Source: Aquificaceae bacterium
GTDB taxonomy: Bacteria; Aquificota; Aquificia; Aquificales; Aquificaceae
Direction: 5' to 3'
Length of the DNA stretch: 8,206 bases
Assembly (NCBI GenBank): GCA_027014185.1
Contig: JALWEK010000170.1
Span: 1 to 8,206 of the forward strand
Of the stretch, positions 1-6,065 are shown one piece after another (the stretch's first letter is position 1; each line of letters begins with the position of its first letter). Both the position numbers and the translations under genes were made by a program. A model generated the notes under the pieces. It saw only the letters and a list, made by a program, of their open reading frames with translations. It was not told the DNA's origin and did no database searches.

Positions 1-32
1 ATTTAAAGCTGGGGAAGGGGCCGGGAGGAGAT

Positions 33-635
33 ATGTCCATCCGGCTCATGGGAGTTTACAGAGAGAGCAACCGCATAGGTTACGAGATCTTCTTCGGATC
101 GGAAGCCAAGCTCTTTCCTCCTGCACAGGACCTTATAACCCTGCACAGGAACATCCTTCTCGTAAAGGACAGGGAGGACGGCATCCTTCTCTTTCTTAAC
201 GTTAACCTGAAGACCCTTTTGGAAGAGAGGGAAACGCTGGGTGAGGTGTTCCGGAGGTCCGAGGACATACCCTTCCTGTTCGTGCTTGAGGTGAGCCTCA
301 GCGATTTTAGGGAGCTGGAGGATATGGATAAGCTGGGAGATCTATTCGATAGCGTAAGGTCTGAATTCTCGGTTTCACTGAGCTTCTCGAGCGTTAGGCT
401 CAGTCCCCGCGATTACAGCATAATCAAACGCTTCTCTCCCGATTACGTGAAGATGTCTGTAAAAGAGGTGAGATGTCTTCCTCGAGATGCTATAGCCCTG
501 GTGGTAGATCTCTTCGAAGAGTGCACGGGCTCGGCTGTGGTCTTCACCCACGTGGAGAGCAGGGAAGAGTTTGAAAAGCTCCCAGATAACGCCCTCTGGC
601 TCGGCTACTACGAAGAGAACCTGCTAAGGAGCTAG
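33..635 (+). CDS. Degenerate EAL-domain protein (probably catalytically dead, c-di-GMP-related)
   Basis: A 200-residue soluble protein that follows the EAL phosphodiesterase fold from end to end but has lost key catalytic residues. Visible landmarks: GYEIF (16-20) at the EAL position, with E18 kept; NVN (56-58) at the conserved Asn strand; LEVS (85-88) at the ElTE strand, first Glu kept and second lost; DYVKMS (137-142) carrying the conserved Lys at K140; HVES (173-176) matching the gVEt motif; LGYY (190-193) at the QGY motif. The DDFG loop, which binds metal in active enzymes, is replaced around 116-121 by LSFSSV with no acidic residue. The length (~200 aa) is a little short of a usual EAL domain (~240). 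No signal peptide or membrane segment is seen. The ATG at 33 is supported by GGAGG at 24-28. The expected role is c-di-GMP sensing or protein binding rather than hydrolysis (inference). The family call rests on motif order; the ligand is unknown. Confidence 0.68.
   Translation: MSIRLMGVYRESNRIGYEIFFGSEAKLFPPAQDLITLHRNILLVKDREDGILLFLNVNLKTLLEERETLGEVFRRSEDIPFLFVLEVSLSDFRELEDMDKLGDLFDSVRSEFSVSLSFSSVRLSPRDYSIIKRFSPDYVKMSVKEVRCLPRDAIALVVDLFEECTGSAVVFTHVESREEFEKLPDNALWLGYYEENLLRS
120..150. repeat. Short direct repeat, 11 bp, period 20 bp
   Basis: CCTGCACAGGA occurs at 120-130 and again at 140-150. The two copies are read in different codon phases (PPAQD and TLHRN), so protein-level constraint does not explain the repeat. 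It lies inside the EAL-like gene and may be chance. Confidence 0.45.
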
Positions 636-648
636 CTCAGGCTCCTTA
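625..648. terminator. Candidate bidirectional terminator hairpin over both stop codons
   Basis: A perfect 8-bp inverted repeat, TAAGGAGC (625-632) and GCTCCTTA (641-648), with an 8-base loop. It contains the stop codons of both convergent genes. An alternative shorter palindrome, GAGCTAGCTC (629-638), sits in the same place. Neither strand has a strong T-tract after the stem, so it may instead work as a Rho-assisted or 3'-end-protecting structure. No other space exists for a terminator between the two genes. Confidence 0.5.
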
Positions 649-1978
649 TGGACTCTTTCAAAACGTCCAGAACGTAGTTCATATCGTCCTCGCTTATGAC
701 GAGGGGCATCATGAGGACCATGACATCGCCGAGGGGCCTCAGGAACACACCCCTCTCCCAGCATCTCCTCGCCACCTTGAAGCCCGTCCTCTCCCCGTAA
801 GGGAAGGGCTCTCCCTTCTCCTTGTCTTTGACTAGCTCTATCCCCGCCATGAAGCCGAGCTGACGAACGTCCCCAACGTGGTCTAGCTCCCAGAACTCCT
901 TTAATCTCTCCGTAAGTAGATCTATCTTGGGCTTGAGGTTTTCTAAGGTCCTTTCTTCCTCGAAAATCTCAAGGTTTGCGAGAGCCACCGAGCAGGCTAG
1001 GTTGTTCCCGGTGTAGGTGTGGCCGTGGTAGAAGTGCTTGGCCTCTCCAAACTCACCCAGAAAAGCCTCGAAGACCTCATCGGTTGTCAGGGTGGCCGCT
1101 AAGGGCATGTACCCACCCGTTATGCCCTTCCCCAGGCACATGAAATCGGGCGTAACTCCCTCCTGCTCACAGTAGAACATCGTTCCCGTTCTGCCGAAAC
1201 CCGTGGCCACCTCGTCAAGTATGAGCAGGACTCCTTCCTTCTTCGTCAGTTCCCTGACCTCTCTAAGGAAACCTTTCGGATATGGAAGCATACCCGCTGC
1301 GGCCTGTATTCCGCTCTCTAAAACTACAGCCACCACATCCCTGCGTGCCCTTAAGAGCTCTTGAAGTTTCATGACGAGATCCGCAAGGCAGGTCGCGGAC
1401 AGTTCACCGAACTCCCTTTTGCAGTACAGGTAAGGCGATGGCAGCCTTATAGTTTCAAAGAGTAGATCCCTGTACGTGCCGTGGAACAGGTCTATACCTC
1501 CCACGCTTACCGCCCCTATCGTGTCCCCATGGTAGGCCTCGGAGAGTGTTATGAAGACCCTTCTCTCCTCTCCCCTGTTTCTCCAGTAGTGGTAGGCCAT
1601 CTTTATAGCTATCTCGACAGCCTCCGCTCCGTCCTCCGAGTAAAAGACCTTAGTTAAACCCTCTGGAGCTATCTCGGTGAGCCTCTTGGCAAGTAGTATA
1701 GCGGGAACGTTAGAGCTCCCGAGAGTTGTGGTGTGGGCTACCTTGCATAGCTGCTTCATTACGGCGTTGTTGAGCTTGGGATGGTTGTGACCGTGGACGT
1801 TGCACCATAGGGAAGATATGGCGTCTATATACTTCCTCCCGTATATGTCCCAGAGGTAAACCCCCTCTCCCCTTTCGAAGATTATGTTCTCCTCCTCCCT
1901 GTAGACCTTCATCTGGGTGAAGGGATGCCAGAAATGTTCTTTGTCCCACTTCTCTAGGATCTTTGGGTCTATCTCCAT
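632..1978 (-). CDS. bioA: Adenosylmethionine/lysine-type DAPA aminotransferase (biotin synthesis)
   Basis: Converts 7-keto-8-aminopelargonate to 7,8-diaminopelargonate in biotin synthesis; cytosolic, PLP-dependent class III aminotransferase. At 448 aa it is full length. Visible motifs: WHPFTQM (17-23), SSLWCNVHGH (55-64), SEDGAEA (114-120) for PLP phosphate, YHGDTIGAVSVGG (149-161), DEVATGFGRTG (255-265) with D255 contacting the pyridine nitrogen, CLGKGITGG (281-289) with K284 as the Schiff-base lysine, HGHTYTGN (318-325), and RPLGDV near the C-terminus. Phe20 replaces the Tyr17 of E. coli BioA, and many blocks (DIFFERENT from E. coli) recall the Bacillus subtilis enzyme, which uses lysine as amino donor, so donor identity is open. 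It is last in the purH-birA-hemerythrin-bioA run, 16 bases after the hemerythrin stop. No Shine-Dalgarno precedes the ATG, so translation is probably coupled to the upstream gene. Confidence 0.93.
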   Translation of the reverse strand: MEIDPKILEKWDKEHFWHPFTQMKVYREEENIIFERGEGVYLWDIYGRKYIDAISSLWCNVHGHNHPKLNNAVMKQLCKVAHTTTLGSSNVPAILLAKRLTEIAPEGLTKVFYSEDGAEAVEIAIKMAYHYWRNRGEERRVFITLSEAYHGDTIGAVSVGGIDLFHGTYRDLLFETIRLPSPYLYCKREFGELSATCLADLVMKLQELLRARRDVVAVVLESGIQAAAGMLPYPKGFLREVRELTKKEGVLLILDEVATGFGRTGTMFYCEQEGVTPDFMCLGKGITGGYMPLAATLTTDEVFEAFLGEFGEAKHFYHGHTYTGNNLACSVALANLEIFEEERTLENLKPKIDLLTERLKEFWELDHVGDVRQLGFMAGIELVKDKEKGEPFPYGERTGFKVARRCWERGVFLRPLGDVMVLMMPLVISEDDMNYVLDVLKESIRSLS

Positions 1979-1994
1979 GGGAGGTAATTTTACA

Positions 1995-2390
1995 TCAGTC
2001 GCCTATATGTATGGCGGTAACCGAGTCCATCGTTGCAACGTGAAGTTTTATCCAGGGAGCGAATACCTCCTCGAGGAACCTGATAACGTAGGAGGTGTCT
2101 TTGGACTTCTTCCACTCCTCGTAAACCTTGGCCACCTCCTTCCTCATGTTATCGTGTTCCGCTTTGTGCATAGGGTAGGCGAAGAACTCCGCCTCCCTCA
2201 TCATCTCCTCTTCCAGAGAAAAGTGCTCCTCTATGTCCTGGATAAACTCGTCCATCAGCCTGTCCGCTTCCTCCTTGTTCCCGCCCTTCAGGGCCTCGTA
2301 GAGCTTGTTAACCAGCTCGATCTCATCCTCGTGGGCCGCGTTCATAAACATGTTTGCTACCTTCTGAACTTCGTTTGGCTTCAGCAGCAT
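1995..2390 (-). CDS. Bacteriohemerythrin (O2-binding non-heme diiron protein)
   Basis: A 131-residue single-domain hemerythrin, an all-helical cytosolic protein that binds O2 reversibly at a diiron site. All iron ligands of the family are present: H20, then HxxxE (H56, E60), HxxxH (H75, H79) and HxxxxD (H117, D122). Spacing and length match stand-alone bacterial hemerythrins such as the Methylococcus protein. Start ATG at 2388-2390 is fixed by a strong AAGGAGGT six bases upstream. It sits between birA (59-base gap) and bioA (16-base gap), all leftward. The gap upstream carries two palindromes, suggesting its own oxygen- or redox-responsive control (inference). Possible roles are O2 delivery or scavenging, protecting oxygen-sensitive Fe-S enzymes, or O2 sensing; the sequence does not decide between them. 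Confidence 0.94.
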   Translation of the reverse strand: MLLKPNEVQKVANMFMNAAHEDEIELVNKLYEALKGGNKEEADRLMDEFIQDIEEHFSLEEEMMREAEFFAYPMHKAEHDNMRKEVAKVYEEWKKSKDTSYVIRFLEEVFAPWIKLHVATMDSVTAIHIGD

Positions 2391-2396
2391 GGAAAT

Positions 2397-2404
2397 ACCT
2401 CCTT
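2397..2404 (-). promoter_or_regulatory. Strong ribosome-binding site of the hemerythrin gene
   Basis: On the minus strand this reads AAGGAGGT, a near-perfect match to the 16S rRNA 3' end, six bases before the ATG. It contrasts with purH and bioA in the same cluster, which have no recognisable site, and suggests the hemerythrin is made in greater amount than its neighbours. Confidence 0.85.
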
Positions 2405-2415
2405 AGCTACCAAGG

Positions 2416-2429
2416 TAAACAGATGTTTA
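2416..2429. promoter_or_regulatory. Perfect palindrome upstream of hemerythrin (possible operator)
   Basis: TAAACA-GA-TGTTTA, six-base arms with a two-base spacer, lies 26-39 bases upstream of the hemerythrin ATG, where a core promoter or operator would sit. No regulator can be named from the sequence. Confidence 0.4.
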
Positions 2430-2439
2430 TTGTGAGTAA

Positions 2440-2453
2440 ATGATTGTTATCAT
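2440..2453. promoter_or_regulatory. FNR/CRP-family-like palindrome upstream of hemerythrin
   Basis: ATGAT-TGTT-ATCAT is a perfect five-base inverted repeat with a four-base spacer. It differs from the FNR consensus TTGAT-N4-ATCAA only in the outermost base of each half. Its centre is about 56 bases upstream of the hemerythrin start and 24 bases from the centre of the neighbouring palindrome. It overlaps the birA stop codon (2450-2452). A redox-responsive regulator acting on an O2-binding protein would make sense, but this is inference. Confidence 0.42.
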
Positions 2454-3151
2454 AAGTGCGGTCTCAGGCTTACATCCCCCGCGGTTACCTTCTCTAAACC
2501 CCTTGAGGTCCTCAGGATTAGAAAACCCTCCTCGTCTATACCCTCGAGTAAGCCCACCACCGGCTCCTCGGAGAGGATTATGACCTCCTCCCCTTTGAAG
2601 AGCAGCTTATCCTCTATTCTGTCCTTAAACTTCCTAAAGCCTTCCCTTTTATACCATTCCAGATAATCTCGGAGCTTTTCCAAAACCCCAAGGAGAACCT
2701 CCTTTCTGTCCCATCTCCTGCCGCTAACTATGTGCATCGAGGTCGCCCTGTCCTCTATATCCGGGGGGAAGCTCTCCTGGTTTACGTTGATCCCTATACC
2801 CACTATAATCCTGCCTCTGGTCTTTTCCACGAGTATGCCGGCTATCTTTCTACCCTTCGAGTAAACGTCGTTGGGCCACTTTACCGTAGTTCTGAGGCCG
2901 AGGCTATCCAGAAAGTCGGATATGGCGAGACCCACGACGAGAGGTATCTGGAAAGGCCGGCTAAAATCCTCCTCACAGAGGACGAAACTAAAGTATAAGC
3001 CTCCCTCCTGGGACTCCCACCTCCTTCCTTTTCTCCCTTTTCCCTCTTTTTGTCTGTCGGCAACCAAAACGGTCCCGCAGGGAAAGTTCCCCTCCTTGAG
3101 CCTCTTCTGGGTCGAATCCGTTTCCCTGAGCCATACGAGGAACTCGAACAT
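2450..3151 (-). CDS. birA: Biotin--[acetyl-CoA-carboxylase] ligase, class I (no HTH domain)
   Basis: Activates biotin with ATP to biotinyl-AMP and attaches it to the acceptor lysine of biotin carboxyl carrier proteins; cytosolic. At 233 aa it consists of the catalytic domain plus the small C-terminal SH3-like domain. Visible motifs: DSTQ (12-15), the nucleotide/biotinyl-AMP loop [12 protein letters not shown] (36-47), KWPNDV (91-96) including the catalytic lysine K91, KIAGILVE (102-109) and GIGINVN (118-124). The C-terminal segment from about 185 (GEEVIIL, then [12 protein letters not shown]) fits the BirA C domain. There is no N-terminal winged-helix domain, so unlike E. coli BirA it should not repress biotin genes itself. 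The start ATG shares one base with the purH stop (TGATG), pointing to translational coupling. The gene order purH-birA is probably an operon arrangement rather than a functional link. Confidence 0.94.
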   Translation of the reverse strand: MFEFLVWLRETDSTQKRLKEGNFPCGTVLVADRQKEGKGRKGRRWESQEGGLYFSFVLCEEDFSRPFQIPLVVGLAISDFLDSLGLRTTVKWPNDVYSKGRKIAGILVEKTRGRIIVGIGINVNQESFPPDIEDRATSMHIVSGRRWDRKEVLLGVLEKLRDYLEWYKREGFRKFKDRIEDKLLFKGEEVIILSEEPVVGLLEGIDEEGFLILRTSRGLEKVTAGDVSLRPHL

Positions 3152-4671
3152 CAGTGCCTGAAGTGTCTCATCCCCGTTATAACCATCGCCATGCCGTGCT
3201 CGTCAGCGGCCTCGAAGACCTCTTTATCCCTTATGGAGCCTCCAGGATGTATAACCGCCGTTATTCCCACCTCGTAGGCTATGTCTATCGAATCCCTGAA
3301 GGGAAAGAAGGCCTCCGAGGCGAGGACCGCGCCGCTGAGATCGAAGCCGTACCTCTGGGCCTTCTGAATTGCGCATCTGAGGCTGTCCACCCTCGAGACC
3401 TGACCTGATCCTATACCTAATGTACTCCTGTCCTTGGCTATCACTACGGCGTTGGACTTAACGTGCTTGCAGACCTTCCATGCGAAGAGGAGGTCCTCCA
3501 TCTCCCGTTCTGTGGGTTCCCTCTTCGTGACCGTTTCGAGCTTCTCGTAGAGCTGGGTGTCCTCATCCTGAAGCAGGAATCCCCCGCTGACCTTCTTTAT
3601 GTCGAAAGAGTTCGACATCCCAAAGAACCTTATAACCCTGAGGTTCTTTTTCCTTGAGAGAATCTCCAAGGCCCTCTCGTCGTATTCCGGAGCTATCACC
3701 ACCTCCAGGAACATGGAGGTCAGCTCCTCGGCGAGTTCATCATATACCCTGTCGTTGAAGGCCACGATGCCTCCGAAGGCCGCTTCCGGGTCGGTCTCCT
3801 TTGCCTTAATGAAGGCCTCCTTCAGGTCTTTTCCGAGGGCCACCCCGCAGGGGTTGTTGTGCTTGATTATCACGCAGGCCGGGTCGTTTGGAAACTCCAG
3901 AGCTATCCTTACCGCCGAGTCAGCGTCGAGGTAGTTGTTGAAGGACATCTCCTTTCCCTGAAGTACGTGGGCTCTCGCCACCCCGAGTTCCTCTAGGGGG
4001 TTTGTGTAGAGAACTCCCCTCTGGTGGGGGTTCTCTCCGTACCTGAGCTTTGAGGAGAGCCTCATGGGAACGCTCAGCTCCTTACTCTCCTCCTCTATGT
4101 TGAACAGCTTCTTCAGGGCGTTGGATATAACCCCGTCGTAGTAGGCTGTGTGGGAGAAGGCCTTCCAGGCGAGGTAAGCCCTGTCCCTCTTATCCAGCTC
4201 TCCCCTCTCGAGCTTCTCTATAACCCAGTCGTAGTCTTCTGGATCGACGAGGACTACGACCCTGAAGTAGTTCTTGGCCGCCGCCCTTATCAGGGAAGGG
4301 CCTCCTATATCTATGAACTCCATGAGCTCTTCCTCTTCTAGGTCCTCCTTCATCATCTCTTCAAAGGGGTAGAGGTTAACAACCACAACGTCCACGGGAA
4401 GTATGCCCAGCTCCTCTATCTCCTCCCTGTCCTTCTCCACCCAGTCTCTGTATAGTATTCCTCCGTGTATGACGGGATGGAGTGTCTTAACCCTGCCGTT
4501 CAGTATCTCTGGAAAGCCCGTTACCTTGGCTATCTCCTGGGTCTCTATTCCGTGTTCCCTCAGGTACTTCGCCGTTCCTCCCGTTGAGAGTATCTCGTAC
4601 CCGAGGTTCTGGAGGGCCTTGGCGAGCTTCTCTACGCCTTCCTTCCTGTAAACGGATATGACCGCTCTCAT
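3151..4671 (-). CDS. purH: Bifunctional AICAR formyltransferase / IMP cyclohydrolase
   Basis: Catalyses the last two steps of de novo IMP synthesis: formyl transfer from 10-formyl-THF to AICAR, then ring closure to IMP. Cytosolic, normally a dimer. At 506 aa it is full length for the family. The N-terminal MGS-like cyclohydrolase domain (about 1-190) shows STGGTAKYL (29-37), [16 protein letters not shown] (51-66) and HGG (69-71). The C-terminal transformylase shows [11 protein letters not shown] (209-219), [10 protein letters not shown] (244-253), IIKHNNPCG (268-276) with the catalytic K270-H271 pair, AFGGIVAFN (298-306), KSNAVV (405-410), GIGSGQ (419-424) and IHPGGSIRD (474-482). It heads the leftward cluster and is followed by birA with a one-base overlap. 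A TATAAT box lies only six bases before the ATG and no Shine-Dalgarno is present, so a leaderless mRNA is likely. Confidence 0.97.
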   Translation of the reverse strand: MRAVISVYRKEGVEKLAKALQNLGYEILSTGGTAKYLREHGIETQEIAKVTGFPEILNGRVKTLHPVIHGGILYRDWVEKDREEIEELGILPVDVVVVNLYPFEEMMKEDLEEEELMEFIDIGGPSLIRAAAKNYFRVVVLVDPEDYDWVIEKLERGELDKRDRAYLAWKAFSHTAYYDGVISNALKKLFNIEEESKELSVPMRLSSKLRYGENPHQRGVLYTNPLEELGVARAHVLQGKEMSFNNYLDADSAVRIALEFPNDPACVIIKHNNPCGVALGKDLKEAFIKAKETDPEAAFGGIVAFNDRVYDELAEELTSMFLEVVIAPEYDERALEILSRKKNLRVIRFFGMSNSFDIKKVSGGFLLQDEDTQLYEKLETVTKREPTEREMEDLLFAWKVCKHVKSNAVVIAKDRSTLGIGSGQVSRVDSLRCAIQKAQRYGFDLSGAVLASEAFFPFRDSIDIAYEVGITAVIHPGGSIRDKEVFEAADEHGMAMVITGMRHFRH

Positions 4672-4677
4672 GCTTCT

Positions 4678-4683
4678 ATTATA
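4678..4683 (-). promoter_or_regulatory. -10 box of purH, predicted leaderless transcript
   Basis: On the minus strand this is a perfect TATAAT with six bases to the purH ATG, so transcription would start at or next to the start codon. A weak -35-like GTGTCT (3/6) lies 17 bases upstream at 4701-4706, inside the coding start of the divergent channel gene. Confidence 0.6.
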
Positions 4684-4685
4684 CT
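4680..4685 (+). promoter_or_regulatory. -10 box of the K+ channel gene, overlapping the purH box
   Basis: TATACT (5/6) on the plus strand, paired with a -35-like ATGACC (4/6) at 4658-4663, spacer 16 bases, inside the purH coding start. Transcription would begin about 2-4 bases before the channel ATG. It overlaps the opposing purH -10 by four bases, so RNA polymerase can occupy only one at a time. Confidence 0.5.
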
Positions 4686-4694
4686 TATTGGAGA

Positions 4695-6065
4695 ATGCTC
4701 AGACACATACTCTACGAGATCCTCGAGAACGACCGTTCCAGAACCTTCATCCTCTACCAGAGCTTCTCCTTCAGCGTTCTCATGCTCTCCGTAGTTCTCG
4801 GCATATACGATGAGCTAAAGGGGTTTCACTCCGAGCTCCACCCTTTCATCTCGAAGTTGGAAGTTGTCGTTTCGGTGGTCATAGCCTTCGAATACACGGG
4901 CAGATTCATCCTCGCGGAGAAGAAGCTCGAGTACATCCTGAACCCGCTCTCCATCATAGACCTTATAGCCATAATCCCCTACTTCCAGCCCTTCAGGGTT
5001 CTGCGTTTCATAGTAATAGGGGCGAGACTCCTCAGGATAGCTTACAGATATAGGTTCTTTGCTAAAGCTCTCACATTCATCTTCAGGAGCATTTCCTTCG
5101 AGTTCTACTTCCTGCTCTCCTTCTTCATTTTCTTCTTCCTCGCTGCCCTGATAATCATGTACTCCTTGGAAGCTGGGGCTGGGAACCCCAAGGTGAAGAA
5201 TCTTTTCGACGCCCTTTACTTAGTGGTGATAACCATGACAACCGTCGGCTACGGCGACATAGTTCCCATCACGTGGGAGGGTAGAGCCCTGGCGATGCTT
5301 CTGGGCGCGGGAGGGCTTTTCATCTTCTCCATGTCCATAGCGACGATAAGCGCAGGCTTCTTCAACTACGTGCAGATGCTTAAGCTGGGTATGATAAGTT
5401 TTAAGGACATGAAAAACCACATAGTTATATGCGGATGGAACGAGACCGCAAAGGTCGTTATCGAGAACCTGAGCGAGCTGGGGAGGGACATAGTCCTGGT
5501 GACCACCCAGGATGTTCCCCAGGCCGGGGGCTTCTATTACAAGAAGGGAGACTTCGGAAGGGAGGACGTTCTCCTGGACGCCGGAGTGGACAAGGCTTAT
5601 ATGGTGATAATCCTCGCAGAGAAACTCCCGGGCTTTTCAGAGGATTCGATAGACGCTAGGACCATACTGACGGGCATGCAGGTAAAGGACCTTAACAAGA
5701 GTGCTATCCTAGTGCTTGAGCTCCTTCTCAGGGAGAACGCTAAGCTGATAAAGAGGAGGAGGATAGCGGACTACATAATCATAGGCGGAGAGATGCTCGG
5801 TGTGATAATATCCAAGTTCGCTCAGCAGAAGTTCTACGGTGATCTTCTCAACCACATAGTTGAGCATATGGAGGTTGAGGTTAAGGACTGGGAAGAGGAG
5901 ATGAGCGTAGGGGAGGCGGAGAGGAAGATGGAACACAGGGGCTACAGGATAGTGGGCGTTGTCAGGGACGGCAGGGTGATCTACTTCCCGCGAACCTCAT
6001 ACCTCCTCAGGAAGGGTGATAAACTTCTACTTATAAGAGAGCACCAAAAGGAGGAGAAAGCATGA
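4695..6065 (+). CDS. Six-TM voltage-sensor-type K+ channel with RCK (TrkA-N/TrkA-C) domain
   Basis: An inner-membrane potassium channel, 456 aa, with a regulatory cytosolic module. Segments: S1 about 18-38; S2 about 55-75 with E66 and R70; S3 about 84-97 with D89 (NPLSIIDLIAIIPYF, the Kv S3 signature); S4 about 100-120 with R101, R104, R111, R114, R118 and R120; S5 about 136-156; pore helix and selectivity filter TTVGYGD (182-188); S6 about 198-224. An RCK N-lobe starts at 241 with IVICGWNETAKVV (243-255), a Rossmann-like start lacking the classic GxGxxG, and KGDFGREDVLLDAG (284-297). An RCK_C-like lobe lies at about 402-448. The link between S3 and S4 is very short. The ATG has GGAGA directly before it, too close for normal use, consistent with a leaderless mRNA. 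It overlaps the next gene by ATGA. Opening may depend on voltage, a bound ion or a nucleotide; this cannot be read from sequence. Confidence 0.92.
   Translation: MLRHILYEILENDRSRTFILYQSFSFSVLMLSVVLGIYDELKGFHSELHPFISKLEVVVSVVIAFEYTGRFILAEKKLEYILNPLSIIDLIAIIPYFQPFRVLRFIVIGARLLRIAYRYRFFAKALTFIFRSISFEFYFLLSFFIFFFLAALIIMYSLEAGAGNPKVKNLFDALYLVVITMTTVGYGDIVPITWEGRALAMLLGAGGLFIFSMSIATISAGFFNYVQMLKLGMISFKDMKNHIVICGWNETAKVVIENLSELGRDIVLVTTQDVPQAGGFYYKKGDFGREDVLLDAGVDKAYMVIILAEKLPGFSEDSIDARTILTGMQVKDLNKSAILVLELLLRENAKLIKRRRIADYIIIGGEMLGVIISKFAQQKFYGDLLNHIVEHMEVEVKDWEEEMSVGEAERKMEHRGYRIVGVVRDGRVIYFPRTSYLLRKGDKLLLIREHQKEEKA

Noticed and set aside
1..32. Possible 3' end of an upstream gene, with a TAA at 4-6
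   Set aside because: Six bases are too few to support a coding call; the stretch otherwise only holds the ribosome-binding site of the EAL-like gene.
1917..2435. A 172-codon plus-strand open frame, with GGGAGGTAAT at 1979-1988 resembling a ribosome-binding site before an internal ATG at 2007
   Set aside because: It lies entirely antisense to bioA and the hemerythrin, both certain genes, and its translation has no domain-like pattern. The ATG is about 19 bases from the purine-rich stretch.
2732..3277. Several plus-strand frames of 75-96 codons across birA and the end of purH
   Set aside because: They are antisense to well-conserved enzyme genes and overlap one another in different frames, which is typical of GC-biased shadow frames.
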